64,000 bases of DNA, taken from the NCBI RefSeq assembly GCF_018449515.1, contig NZ_JAAVUQ010000003.1, positions 248,001-312,000 on the forward strand, read 5' to 3'. This stretch comes from Caballeronia sp. dw_19. Lineage in GTDB: Bacteria > Pseudomonadota > Gammaproteobacteria > Burkholderiales > Burkholderiaceae. Below, one piece after another: positions 50,745 through 59,041 of the stretch. Position 1 is the stretch's first letter, and the number at the start of each line of letters is the position of its first letter. The notes under the pieces were generated by a model. It had not been told where the DNA came from. It did no database searches and saw only the letters and a list, made by a program, of their open reading frames with translations. A program made the position numbers and the translations under genes.

Positions 50745-51164
50745 CTTTGTAACTCCGAGAGCAGTTTGGGTCTGACAACCCAGGCTTGAAGGAAACTTTC
50801 ACTCCGACGCGCTGCGAGAGGCGCTATCAGGTGATTTCATGTGCCAACAAAAGACACAGTCGTTTCCGGACCAGACGAAGTGTAAAGACGGCGTTACAGC
50901 ACTGGCATTCCGATTTACGCAATAAAGTATTCTGCGATCGGCAATGATTGATAAATGTAATCTAAGCCTTTGCTGGCAAGGCTTTGCGGGGGAATGGCGG
51001 GGTTGAATGCGCAGTGTCAACAGGGGTTCGTTGCGCAATTGCTACATGCGCGATCGTTAAAATACAACGCCAATAATCCTAGATGTCGATTGTTGACGGA
51101 ACAGCAATAGATGATTGCCGGATCTGTTGGTGATTACGAGAAGGCGTGCCGTTATACTCAAATC
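50745..51164. other. Porin promoter and leader region
   Basis: About 420 bp without a protein gene. The minus strand carries the porin leader, which is expected to be the site of porin control. The plus strand has the putative sRNA promoter at its right end (TATACT at 51153-51158, with TTGGTG at 51127-51132 as a distant -35). Confidence 0.45.
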
Positions 51165-51248
51165 TCTGCTTTCCGAGGCAGACTTTTTCGTTGACGGAAA
51201 AGATCTCCAAACCTTGTCGGCGCGACTTCCCAGTCGCGCTTTTTTTTT
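51165..51248 (+). ncRNA. Candidate small RNA of three stem-loops
   Basis: Downstream of TATACT (51153-51158) lie three consecutive hairpins: TCTGC/GCAGA (51165-51169 and 51178-51182) with loop TTTCCGAG; CTTTTTCG/CGGAAAAG (51183-51190 and 51195-51202, one G-U pair) with loop TTGA; and terminator GCGCGACT/AGTCGCGC (51220-51227, 51232-51239) with nine T. No coding potential. The long U tail is typical of Hfq-binding sRNAs. It lies upstream of, and divergent from, the porin gene. No match to a named RNA family is claimed. Confidence 0.6.
51220..51248 (+). terminator. Terminator of the candidate sRNA
   Basis: 8-bp GC-rich stem, loop TCCC, then nine consecutive T on the plus strand. Confidence 0.88.
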
Positions 51249-51299
51249 GCCTGAACGGGCTCAATCCCCGAAGCCTGTTCCGGGGCACTTTTTACTTAG

Positions 51300-51545
51300 T
51301 TAATTAGCCGCTTCAAGTACTTCTTCCCGCATCGCTTCGTCGTTGCTATCAAATATCAGCGGACTCGATATCGTCCAGTCTTCCATCACATAACGGCGTG
51401 CGTCCATTGGCGAGGACAGAAGGTTCTGCCAATGATCGCCATGCCATGCCGGGTCGAAATCCAGAGCTGAATGCGATTCCAATACTGCCTGGGACGCTAC
51501 CAACGTCCTGATCCACGAAAACATGCTTTTGAGTTCGGTCGTCAC
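51300..51545 (-). CDS. Hypothetical protein, 81 residues
   Basis: GTG start at 51545 with a near-perfect AAAGGAGGT ribosome site 8 nt upstream, which makes translation likely. The product (MTTELKSMFSWIRTLVASQA, then FDPAWHGDHWQNLLSSPMDA) is soluble, slightly acidic, and ends EVLEAAN. No family recognised. It points toward the candidate sRNA terminator and is divergent from the exonuclease gene. Confidence 0.7.
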   Translation of the reverse strand: MTTELKSMFSWIRTLVASQAVLESHSALDFDPAWHGDHWQNLLSSPMDARRYVMEDWTISSPLIFDSNDEAMREEVLEAAN

Positions 51546-51888
51546 AGCAATGACCTCCTTTAAAGTGCTTGCGGTACGCTTTTATGATGCCGACAGCCCA
51601 TTTCGGTAACAAGACTCGTAAACGCTTACGATTCGATAAAAATAGTTACAAGTTGAGTAAATATTTCCTTCTGCCAGATATGGACGGTTTAATCTGGAAT
51701 TATTACGTCGGATTGTTCTCTTTTCAGCCGTCGTGATTCAAGAGCGCATGCGTACTAGCGTTCGATGCTCCTTCCTTGCGTCGAACCGGCCCGGAACCGG
51801 GTGCCTGAACGGACGTGAGCTAAAATGGCCGATCGATACGCCTTTTCCTGCGCGGATCGCTTCCATTCCTCTTTTAGCGGTCAGCGCC
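51546..51888. other. Divergent intergenic region before the exonuclease gene
   Basis: Contains AT-rich sequence at 51625-51730. A TAAAAT box at 51820-51825 could be the exonuclease promoter. An in-frame extension of the exonuclease into this region (to 51733) is judged non-coding. Confidence 0.4.
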
Positions 51889-53037
51889 GTGCTCCCAATC
51901 GTTACTACTAATAGTGTTAGCTCAGAACCGCTGGTTTTCGTCGATCTCGAAACCACAGGCGGCGCCTTCGGCGTGGATCGCATCACTGAAGTAGGCGTGG
52001 TCGAGGTCGGACCGGCCGGCGTGACGCAGTGGAGTTCGCTCGTCAATCCGCAGCAGCCGATTCCGTTCTTTATCCAGCAACTCACCGGGATCAGCGATTC
52101 GATGGTGCGCAACGCGCCGACGTTCGAAGCGATCGCGCATGATTTGCTGGCCCGTCTCGACGGGCGGCTGTTTATTGCCCACAACGCGCGGTTCGATCAC
52201 GGCTTCCTGCGCAGCGAGTTCAAGCGGGCCGGCATCAAGTTCCAGCCCGACGTGTTGTGCACGGTCCAGTTGTCGCGCGCCATCTATCCGGCGCAACGTA
52301 GGCATGGGCTCGATGCACTGATCGAACGGCACGCGCTCGTGCCTGCGGCGCGCCACCGCGCGCTTGCCGACGCTGACCTGCTCTGGCAATTCTGGCAGCA
52401 CCTGCATCGCGCATTTTCTGCCGATGCCCTGCATGGCTATATAGAACAGGTTGCCCGGCGTTTCCGGCTTGCTGGAGATATTGACGAGGACACCATCGAA
52501 CAGATTCCGGCCGGCTGCGGCATCTACGTGTTTTATGGCGAGGACGACGTGCCGCTGTATGTTGGACGAAGCGTGCGCTTGCGCCAGCGCGTGCGTGCGC
52601 ATCTGTCGGGGGTGAAACGTTCGGCCAAGGATCTGCGCCTCGCGGAGCTCATCCGGCGTGTGGAGTGGACCGCGACGGGCGGCGAGATCGGCGCGATGCT
52701 GGTGGAAGGGCGCTCGGTTGCACGGTTGCGTCCTGCACATAACCGGCTGTCCAAAGCGCGTCGCGACGACCCGAGTCACGCGCCCTGGACATATCCTGGC
52801 GCCATCGCGATAGAGGAAACGGATGCGACGACCAGCGCGCGGGTGTGGCATGTCGTCGATGCCTGGCAGTATTTCGGCATGGCCGGGTCGCTCGACGAAG
52901 CCGCGCAACTGCGCGCGGCAGCGCCTGCGGCATGCTTCGAGTTATCGACGTATCGCATTCTCAGCGAACGTTTGTCGCGCGGACTGACAATCGTGCCGCT
53001 TGCAGCCACCGCGTGCCTGTCAAGCGAGCCGGTCTAG
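51889..53037 (+). CDS. DEDDh 3'-5' exonuclease fused to a GIY-YIG (UvrC/Cho-like) nuclease domain
   Basis: A two-nuclease protein of 382 residues from GTG 51889. The N-terminal half is a DnaQ-type exonuclease: FVDLETTGG (ExoI, D19/E21), FIAHNARFDHGFL (ExoII), HRALADADL (ExoIII). The second half has a GIY-YIG domain (GCGIYVFYGEDDVPLYVGRS, then RLRQRVRAH) as in UvrC and Cho. This architecture occurs in beta- and actinobacterial 'epsilon subunit-like' nucleases thought to act in DNA repair. The open frame begins at 51733, but conserved sequence only starts after about 51915 and a -10-like box lies inside the extension. Stop shares CTAG with the convergent chorismate mutase stop. Confidence 0.88.
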   Translation: MLPIVTTNSVSSEPLVFVDLETTGGAFGVDRITEVGVVEVGPAGVTQWSSLVNPQQPIPFFIQQLTGISDSMVRNAPTFEAIAHDLLARLDGRLFIAHNARFDHGFLRSEFKRAGIKFQPDVLCTVQLSRAIYPAQRRHGLDALIERHALVPAARHRALADADLLWQFWQHLHRAFSADALHGYIEQVARRFRLAGDIDEDTIEQIPAGCGIYVFYGEDDVPLYVGRSVRLRQRVRAHLSGVKRSAKDLRLAELIRRVEWTATGGEIGAMLVEGRSVARLRPAHNRLSKARRDDPSHAPWTYPGAIAIEETDATTSARVWHVVDAWQYFGMAGSLDEAAQLRAAAPAACFELSTYRILSERLSRGLTIVPLAATACLSSEPV

Positions 53038-53642
53038 CCGACCGCACCCACGCCACCTGACGCGCACACATGCGACAACGCGCGTGCGAGCGGTGCGTTT
53101 TGGGCGGAATCGTAGCGGGTGAGATGTTTCCAGCGCGCGATGCTGTCGGCCAGCCGCACCGGGCAGTCATCGGCATGGCGCAACGGCTCCACGCCCGCTA
53201 ACGTGGACAGTAACGCGTTGGTCACGCGATCGAGCTTCGGCCGGGTCTCGCGGGCGAGGTCCGGTGGTGTCCCTTCTGGCGCACGCAATTTCCGCCAGTT
53301 ATCGAAGAGGGCGTTCTGCACGTCCTTGCTCGCCTCGATCTGATCACGAAAGAAAGCTTGTGCAAACGCCGGATCGATGTCGGCGGATTTCGCGCGGCTA
53401 TCGATAACGGCCAGCAACGCGGCTTCACGGGGTTGATCGGTGATGGGCTCGTGATGCGCCCATTTCCAGCGCGCGACCGGCTCGGCGAGCGCCAGCCGTT
53501 GTGACGACAACGCAATGAGATTCGTGAAGGGCGTGTCGTCGCCATCAGCGAGAGCCGCCGAGGAACAAGCGGTGATGGCAATAACAAAAGCAGCCATGGA
53601 AGCCATGGCGCGGAGAACTTGCAGAAGGGAATGGCGAAGCAT
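53034..53642 (-). CDS. Secreted chorismate mutase (AroQ gamma type)
   Basis: Converts chorismate to prephenate, here outside the cytoplasm. The 202-residue precursor starts MLRHSLLQVLRAMASMAAFV, followed by ITACSSAALADG: either a signal peptidase I site after ALA or a lipobox (ITAC). The all-helical domain has LIALSSQRLALAEPVARWKW and DPAFAQAFFRDQIEASKDVQ, matching periplasmic AroQ gamma enzymes with the catalytic Arg/Lys/Gln set. Two Cys near the C terminus (DDCPV, HVCAS) probably form a disulfide. Overlaps the preceding gene's stop by 4 nt. Confidence 0.88.
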   Translation of the reverse strand: MLRHSLLQVLRAMASMAAFVIAITACSSAALADGDDTPFTNLIALSSQRLALAEPVARWKWAHHEPITDQPREAALLAVIDSRAKSADIDPAFAQAFFRDQIEASKDVQNALFDNWRKLRAPEGTPPDLARETRPKLDRVTNALLSTLAGVEPLRHADDCPVRLADSIARWKHLTRYDSAQNAPLARALSHVCASGGVGAVG

Positions 53643-53902
53643 GAATACGGAGCCAGAGCGAGAAAGCCGCAGCTTAACGTATGACGCGCGGGGCGCGCGT
53701 ATGGCAATTGATGAAGCGATCGTGAAACGCGCCACGCTCGTGGCGTTATTAGGTGAACCGGTCGGGCAATTCCGGTCGTGCTATTAATACCCGCGTGCGA
53801 ATCCGGCGCTGCTGCAAAGGCATGCTGCAACGATCAAGTGTGCAGAAACCGCGGCTTGCATAACATCTGCAAACACCGTGGGCGTACTGCGCATTTCAGC
53901 AA

Positions 53903-54052
53903 TTACTTCGGGTCGCACAGGTTACGTTGTTCGTCGAAGAATGCCTGCACGTATTCGGGCAACTCTGCGAGGAATTCGACCCCGACCGGTTCTTGATCCG
54001 GACATTGCACCTTGTCGGGCGTCGGGATTTTCGTCGGCTTGGCGTCCATCAT
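53903..54052 (-). CDS. Small protein of 49 residues
   Basis: Tandem ATG-ATG at 54052 is preceded by AAGGAGAGAA, an excellent ribosome site. The product starts MMDAKPTKIPTPDKVQCPDQ, has a helical-looking VEFLAELPEYVQAFFDEQ and ends NLCDPK, with two Cys. It is acidic and probably cytoplasmic. No family recognised. The 600 bp upstream is AT-rich and gene-free, so it could have a long regulated leader. Confidence 0.6.
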   Translation of the reverse strand: MMDAKPTKIPTPDKVQCPDQEPVGVEFLAELPEYVQAFFDEQRNLCDPK

Positions 54053-54582
54053 TTTCTCTCCTTGTATAGGTCGATTATCAATCTCGACTCTGGCTTCGCG
54101 CTAGCGTCGAATGCGCGGCTCGTGCATTTCCACGTTTCTGTGTTGCTTTAACGGAACACCCTTGGCGTGACTTAAGGCTGTGATAATTCATCGCGCTGCA
54201 GCCGATATTTTTCCCTGCCTCAGGATTCGTTCGCCAACTTGTTTTTCGACCACTTCCGCCTGATTAACTCGTCCCCCGCTTATTGCTGATCTTTCCGACA
54301 CCTGGCGGCCGCAGCGGCAAATATTTCGCAATTTACTTCAAAGTACATGGCTGACTGCCGGGCTGTTTTCTGTGTTCGAAAATGCGAGTCGTTGCTTAAA
54401 AAGCGAGTCTCCTTAATAGTGATAACGGCACGATTCAGTTGCGGTTGACCGTTTTACCTATCTTTAAAAAAATTTAACACTTTGCCGTGTCTGAAAGCGC
54501 ACGTATTCATGCAAACGAATGTTCGCAAATCACACGGGAAGAAAGCATCGGGGAAACGACGGGAAGTTTATGAATTACGCTC

Positions 54583-54603
54583 ACTTAAAGTTTCACTTTA
54601 AGT
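54583..54603. promoter_or_regulatory. Dyad ACTTAAAGT-N3-ACTTTAAGT
   Basis: Perfect 9-bp inverted repeat with 3-bp centre; 21 bp long, the size of a homodimer binding site. It contains TTAAAG/CTTTAA halves. Confidence 0.45.
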
Positions 54604-54617
54604 ACATGAACTTACCG

Positions 54618-54636
54618 ATTGATCTTGAAGATCAAT
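54618..54636. promoter_or_regulatory. Dyad ATTGATCTT-G-AAGATCAAT
   Basis: Perfect 9-bp inverted repeat with a 1-bp centre, followed by TTTT on the plus strand. Too short a loop for an RNA hairpin, so a protein site is more likely. It lies 15 bp from the other dyad. Confidence 0.45.
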
Positions 54637-54660
54637 TTTGAGATGAGGCCGAAAAATTAA

Positions 54661-54693
54661 AAAACCCGCGAAGCCTGGAGGCGATGCGGGTTT
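54661..54693 (-). terminator. tRNA-Thr terminator
   Basis: AAAACCCGC pairs with GCGGGTTT around a CCT/AGG inner stem; on the minus strand the T run follows directly after the tRNA gene. Confidence 0.75.
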
Positions 54694-54707
54694 CTTGAAA
54701 TGAAGCT

Positions 54708-54783
54708 TGGTGCCGGAAAGAGGAATCGAACCCCCGACCTTCGCATTACGAATGCGCTGCTCTACCGTCTGAGCTATTCCGGC
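54708..54783 (-). tRNA. tRNA-Thr(CGT)
   Basis: 76-nt minus-strand cloverleaf with acceptor GCCGGAA/TTCCGGC, encoded CCA, D arm AGCTCAGACGGTAGAGCA, anticodon loop TTCGTAA (anticodon CGT, reading ACG), T loop GTTCGATTC. Confidence 0.95.
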
Positions 54784-54837
54784 ATCAGAGAAACGAGATT
54801 ATAAGGACCTTCCGGCGAGTTTGGCAACACCCTACGA

Positions 54838-55863
54838 TCAATTAATTTCCGAGTGATAGCGTGTCACCCGTTCGACCTCGTTTTTCGATCCGAGGAAGAC
54901 CGGCACGCGCTGATGCAGGTTGGTCGGAACGATGTCGAGGATGCGCTGCTCGCCGTCCGTCGCAGCGCCGCCGGCCTGTTCGACGATGAACGCCATCGGG
55001 TTCGCTTCGTACAACAAGCGTAGCTTGCCCGGACGATCGGGCGTGCGTTTGTCGGCGGGGTACATGAACACGCCGCCGCGGTTCAGGATGCGGTGCACGT
55101 CCGCGACCATCGACGCGATCCAGCGCATGTTGAAGTCGTCCTTCCGCGGGCCGTCCTTGCCTTCGTTCAGCTCGTTCACATACTTTTGCACCGGTTCGTA
55201 CCAGTGACGGCTATTCGATGCGTTGATTGCATACTCGCGCGTGTCGGCGGGAATCTGCATGTTGCTGTGCGTGAGTACCCATGAACCCAGCTCGCGATCG
55301 AGCGTGAAGCAGTTCACGCCGTGGCCGGTGGTCAGGACGAACACGGTTTGCGGACCATAGACCGCATAACCTGCCGCGACCTGGGCCGAGCCCGGCTGCA
55401 TGAATGCCTGTTCGCTCGGCTCCGCGCCGTCCGGGCATCGAAGCACTGAAAAGATCGTGCCGATTGACACGTTCACGTCGATATTCGACGACCCGTCGAG
55501 CGGATCGAACGTAAGTAAATAGTTGCCCTTCGGATAGCGGTTCGGAATGGGGAAGATCTTTTCCATTTCTTCCGACGCCATCGCGGCCAGGTTGCCGCCC
55601 CATTCGTTGGCTTCGAGCAGGATTTCGTTCGAGAGGATGTCGAGTTTCTTCTGCACTTCGCCTTGAACGTTCTCGCTGCCGGCAGTACCCAGCGCTTCAC
55701 CTAACGCGCCCTTGCTCACTTGATAGCCGATCTGTTTGCATGCACGTGCGATCACTTCGATCAACAGCCGCAGATCGGCGGGAAGGTTTTGATGTTCCCG
55801 CTGCTGCTCGATCAGATACTTGGTCAGCGTCGTGCGACGGGAAATGGATGAGGGGGTCGACAT
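54838..55863 (-). CDS. fbp: Fructose-1,6-bisphosphatase, class I
   Basis: Gluconeogenic hydrolysis of fructose-1,6-bisphosphate. The 341-residue enzyme shows the metal-binding [17 protein letters not shown] near residue 121, plus [20 protein letters not shown] and a C-terminal [16 protein letters not shown]. Length and motifs agree with proteobacterial class I enzymes (332 in E. coli). It lies downstream of pepN on the same strand, separated by a terminator, the order pepN-fbp also seen in other Burkholderia. Confidence 0.96.
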   Translation of the reverse strand: MSTPSSISRRTTLTKYLIEQQREHQNLPADLRLLIEVIARACKQIGYQVSKGALGEALGTAGSENVQGEVQKKLDILSNEILLEANEWGGNLAAMASEEMEKIFPIPNRYPKGNYLLTFDPLDGSSNIDVNVSIGTIFSVLRCPDGAEPSEQAFMQPGSAQVAAGYAVYGPQTVFVLTTGHGVNCFTLDRELGSWVLTHSNMQIPADTREYAINASNSRHWYEPVQKYVNELNEGKDGPRKDDFNMRWIASMVADVHRILNRGGVFMYPADKRTPDRPGKLRLLYEANPMAFIVEQAGGAATDGEQRILDIVPTNLHQRVPVFLGSKNEVERVTRYHSEIN

Positions 55864-56009
55864 TGCGTTGGGCTCCGGGAGCGTTAGACGAATGCCTCAG
55901 ATTCTACCCGCTCGGAATGTGTCTCCCGATGTCACAGGAATGGGGTGCCGGTTCGGCGAGTCTCTTCGAGTCTCACGCTGGCTGATTTTCGGGATATGCG
56001 AGCATAAAA

Positions 56010-56033
56010 AAACCGGCGCCGAAGCGCCGGTTT
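56010..56033 (-). terminator. pepN terminator
   Basis: AAACCGGCGC and GCGCCGGTTT with loop CGAA; the minus-strand side runs into seven T. Located 47 bp after the pepN stop. Confidence 0.88.
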
Positions 56034-56079
56034 CCGATGAGCCCGAGGAAGGGGCCCAAAGGCTCAGAGGATTAAACGC

Positions 56080-58788
56080 TTAGCCGAGCGCTTTTTCCAC
56101 AATCTCGCGTACATCGCGCGATTTCACCTTCGACGCCACCCGTTCCAGCGCCGCGTGCGCCTTCTCGCTCAAGGCGGGCGTGTACCGGCGCCATTGCTCG
56201 AGCGTGCGAGCAAGGCGCGCAGCCACCTGAGGGTTCATTGCATCGAGCGCCACGACCTGTTCAGCCCAGAACGCGTACCCGGAACCATCGGCGGCGTGGA
56301 ATTGCGCCGGATTCGCACCGCAGAAACTGAAAATCAGCGAGCGGGCTCGATTCGGATTTTTCAGTGTGAACGCTGGGTGTTGCATCAGCTTGCGCACGAT
56401 GTCGAGCACATTGCGCTTCGGTCCGCCGCGTTGCGTAGCCTGCAGCGCGAACCATTTGTCGATCACAAGCGGCTCTTTCTCGAAACGTTGGTAGAAATCG
56501 CTGAGCGCGGCGTCGGCGACGGTGGTATCGACGGAACCTGACGCGCCCGCCGTCAGCAACGCGGACAACGCAGCCGACCGGTCGGTCATGTTGTTCGCGG
56601 CATCGTACTGGGCGCTTGCCAGTTCGATGGCGCGGGTGGGGTCGTCGAGCTGGCTCAGGTAGGCGAGGGCGAGATTCTTCAGCCCGCGCTTGCCTGCGTC
56701 GTCCGGCGTCGCGCGATATTCGCCCGGCGTGCGGTTCGCTTCGTACACGGCGAGCCAACGCTCGCGCAGGCCCGTGGCGAGGCGGCGGCTAACGAACACA
56801 CGTGCCGCGTGCACGGCGGCGGGGTCCGACACAGCCATTTGTTCCGCAAGATATCCCTCGGACGGCAACATCAGCGCCAGTTCCTGGAATGCCGGCGTGA
56901 GCGTGTTGTCGTCGAGTACCTGGGCGAATGCGGATACCACCTGGTCGTCGAGCGTCAGTTCCTCTCCTTTCGATGCCCGATCCGCCAGCGCAAGCAGTTC
57001 GCGCGTGGCGAGGCGCTGGCCGGCTTCCCATCGATTGAACGGGTCGCTGTCATGAGCCAGCAGGAAGGCCAACTGCTCATTGGTGTAGTCGTAATCCACC
57101 ACCACCGGCGCCGAGAAGTTGCGCAGCAACGAGGGCAACGGCTCTTCAGCGACATCGACAAACGTGAAGGTTTGTTCCTGTTCCGTGAATTCCAGCACGC
57201 GCGTGGTGCCTTGCGGTTCTTTCTCACCCTCAAGTTTCAGTGGCAGGTCGGCGCCGCTCTTGCCGATCAGGCCGACCGAGAACGGAATCAGCAGCGGACC
57301 CTTTTGCGTTGCACGCGCGGCCTCGGACGCTTCGCCGTAGCCTTGCGTGAGCGTCAGCGTGTAACGCTTCGTGGCTGTGTCGTAGCGCGTGCGTACCGTG
57401 ATCCGCGGCGTGCCCGCCTGGCTGTACCAGCGTTCGAATTGCGCCAGGTCGCGGCCGTTTGCGTCGGCCATTGCGTGGCGGAAGTCGTCGCAGGTGACTG
57501 CCTGGCCGTCGTGGCGCTGGAAATACAAGTCCATGCCGCGCCGGAAACCGTCACGCCCGAGCAGTGTCTGATACATGCGCACGACTTCCGAGCCTTTTTC
57601 ATAGACGGTCATCGTGTAGAAGTTGTTGATCTCCACGTAACTTTCCGGGCGCACCGGGTGCGCCATGGGACCCGCGTCCTCGGCGAACTGCATCTGGCGC
57701 AGTACGCGAACGTCGTCAATCCGTTTGGTCGCGCGCGCTGCATCGCTGGCTGCGCCTGGTTCGAGCCCAGCGGCCATGTCGGCGGAGAATTCCTGGTCGC
57801 GGAACACCGTCAGCCCTTCCTTCAGGCTCAACTGGAACCAGTCGCGGCAGGTCACGCGGTTGCCCGTCCAGTTGTGGAAGTACTCATGGCCGACCACCGC
57901 TTCAATGTTGCTGAAATCCACGTCCGTAGCCGTTTCAGGATTCGCGAGCACGTATTTCGTATTGAAGATGTTCAAGCCCTTGTTTTCCATCGCGCCCATG
58001 TTGAAGTCGCTCACGGCAACAATCATGAAACGGTCCAGGTCGAGCTCCAGCCCAAAGCGGCGTTCGTCCCATTCGATGGAATGAACCAGCGAATCCATGG
58101 CGTGTTGTGTCTTGTCGAGATCGTGAGGTTCGACCCAGACCTGCAGCAGTTTTTCCTTCCCCGAACCTGTCTTCATGCGCTGCTCGAGCTTGACGAGCTT
58201 GCCGGCCACCAGCGCGAACAGGTAGCTTGGTTTCTTGAACGGGTCTTCCCAACGCGCAAAGTGCTGGCCATTTTCCAGATCGCCTTCTTCGATCAGGTTG
58301 CCGTTCGACAACAGCACTGGGTACGCTTTCTTGTCCGCCCGCAGCGTGACCGTGTAGGTCGCCATGACATCGGGGCGGTCAAGGAAATAGGTGATGCGCC
58401 GAAAGCCCTCGGCCTCACATTGCGTAAAGAAATTGCCGCCGGACACGTACAAGCCCGACAAGGTCGTGTTCGCGGCAGCGTTGCACACGCTTTCCAGCGT
58501 CAATTCGAACGCGTCGGGAATATTGCTCACCGACAAACCGTTCTCAGTAACGCGGACATCCGCATGCGGGCGCCCGTCGAGCGTTGCGCCAATGAACTCC
58601 ATCTGCTCACCGAGCAACTCCAGCGTCGCCGCAGGCGCGGCGTCCGGGTTGCGGCGCAGGCGCATGGTGTTGCGCACTACCGTGCGTTCGGGGACGAGGT
58701 CGAATTCGAGCGCGACGGTATCAATCAGGAATGCGGGCGGCGTGTAGTCAGCGCGGCGGATTACGGCAGGTGCGGTCGAATTGGACAT
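56080..58788 (-). CDS. pepN: Aminopeptidase N (M1 family)
   Basis: Zinc aminopeptidase of 902 residues with broad N-terminal specificity. GAMENKGLNIFN (about 263-274) is the exopeptidase motif, and the zinc site is HEYFHNW at about 299-305 with the third ligand Glu in the downstream SLKEGLTVFRDQEFS. Length is close to E. coli PepN (870). The C-terminal ARM-like domain ends REIVEKALG. Monocistronic. Confidence 0.96.
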   Translation of the reverse strand: MSNSTAPAVIRRADYTPPAFLIDTVALEFDLVPERTVVRNTMRLRRNPDAAPAATLELLGEQMEFIGATLDGRPHADVRVTENGLSVSNIPDAFELTLESVCNAAANTTLSGLYVSGGNFFTQCEAEGFRRITYFLDRPDVMATYTVTLRADKKAYPVLLSNGNLIEEGDLENGQHFARWEDPFKKPSYLFALVAGKLVKLEQRMKTGSGKEKLLQVWVEPHDLDKTQHAMDSLVHSIEWDERRFGLELDLDRFMIVAVSDFNMGAMENKGLNIFNTKYVLANPETATDVDFSNIEAVVGHEYFHNWTGNRVTCRDWFQLSLKEGLTVFRDQEFSADMAAGLEPGAASDAARATKRIDDVRVLRQMQFAEDAGPMAHPVRPESYVEINNFYTMTVYEKGSEVVRMYQTLLGRDGFRRGMDLYFQRHDGQAVTCDDFRHAMADANGRDLAQFERWYSQAGTPRITVRTRYDTATKRYTLTLTQGYGEASEAARATQKGPLLIPFSVGLIGKSGADLPLKLEGEKEPQGTTRVLEFTEQEQTFTFVDVAEEPLPSLLRNFSAPVVVDYDYTNEQLAFLLAHDSDPFNRWEAGQRLATRELLALADRASKGEELTLDDQVVSAFAQVLDDNTLTPAFQELALMLPSEGYLAEQMAVSDPAAVHAARVFVSRRLATGLRERWLAVYEANRTPGEYRATPDDAGKRGLKNLALAYLSQLDDPTRAIELASAQYDAANNMTDRSAALSALLTAGASGSVDTTVADAALSDFYQRFEKEPLVIDKWFALQATQRGGPKRNVLDIVRKLMQHPAFTLKNPNRARSLIFSFCGANPAQFHAADGSGYAFWAEQVVALDAMNPQVAARLARTLEQWRRYTPALSEKAHAALERVASKVKSRDVREIVEKALG

Positions 58789-59041
58789 GGCGGTTCTGAT
58801 TGAGTTGAGCGGGTGCCTTTGCTTTCGAGGCGGCCTTGTGTCGGATCATTGTACAAAGGCTCGCGGGATTGTGTGCTCGATTCGGGGTCGGCCGAACGGC
58901 CTGTTTCCCGAACTTCACCTGTCTGCGACAGTCTTTAAACAGGTGGAATCAGGCGGTTTTCGTGCGGTGCATGCGACACTTCGCGGTTGCTGTTTTACAC
59001 ATGACATCGCAACAAGATCAACAAGACAAATGAGGTCGGCC

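Larger units (their letters stand above)
54063..54656. other. AT-rich gene-free region with two dyads
   Basis: About 590 bp without any frame having a ribosome site. It carries two palindromic elements at 54583-54603 and 54618-54636 and AT-rich runs near 54400-54500. It may be the control region of the 49-residue gene or of an unrecognised RNA. Confidence 0.5.

Noticed and set aside
53034..53037. Overlap of convergent genes as a possible annotation error
   Set aside because: The palindrome CTAG supplies both TAG stops; both proteins have full domains, so the overlap is real.
54346..54447. 33-codon Cys-rich plus-strand frame
   Set aside because: No ribosome site and no similarity; in AT-rich intergenic DNA such frames are expected by chance.
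56809..58803. 664-codon plus-strand frame antisense to pepN
   Set aside because: GC-bias shadow of a clear aminopeptidase N gene.
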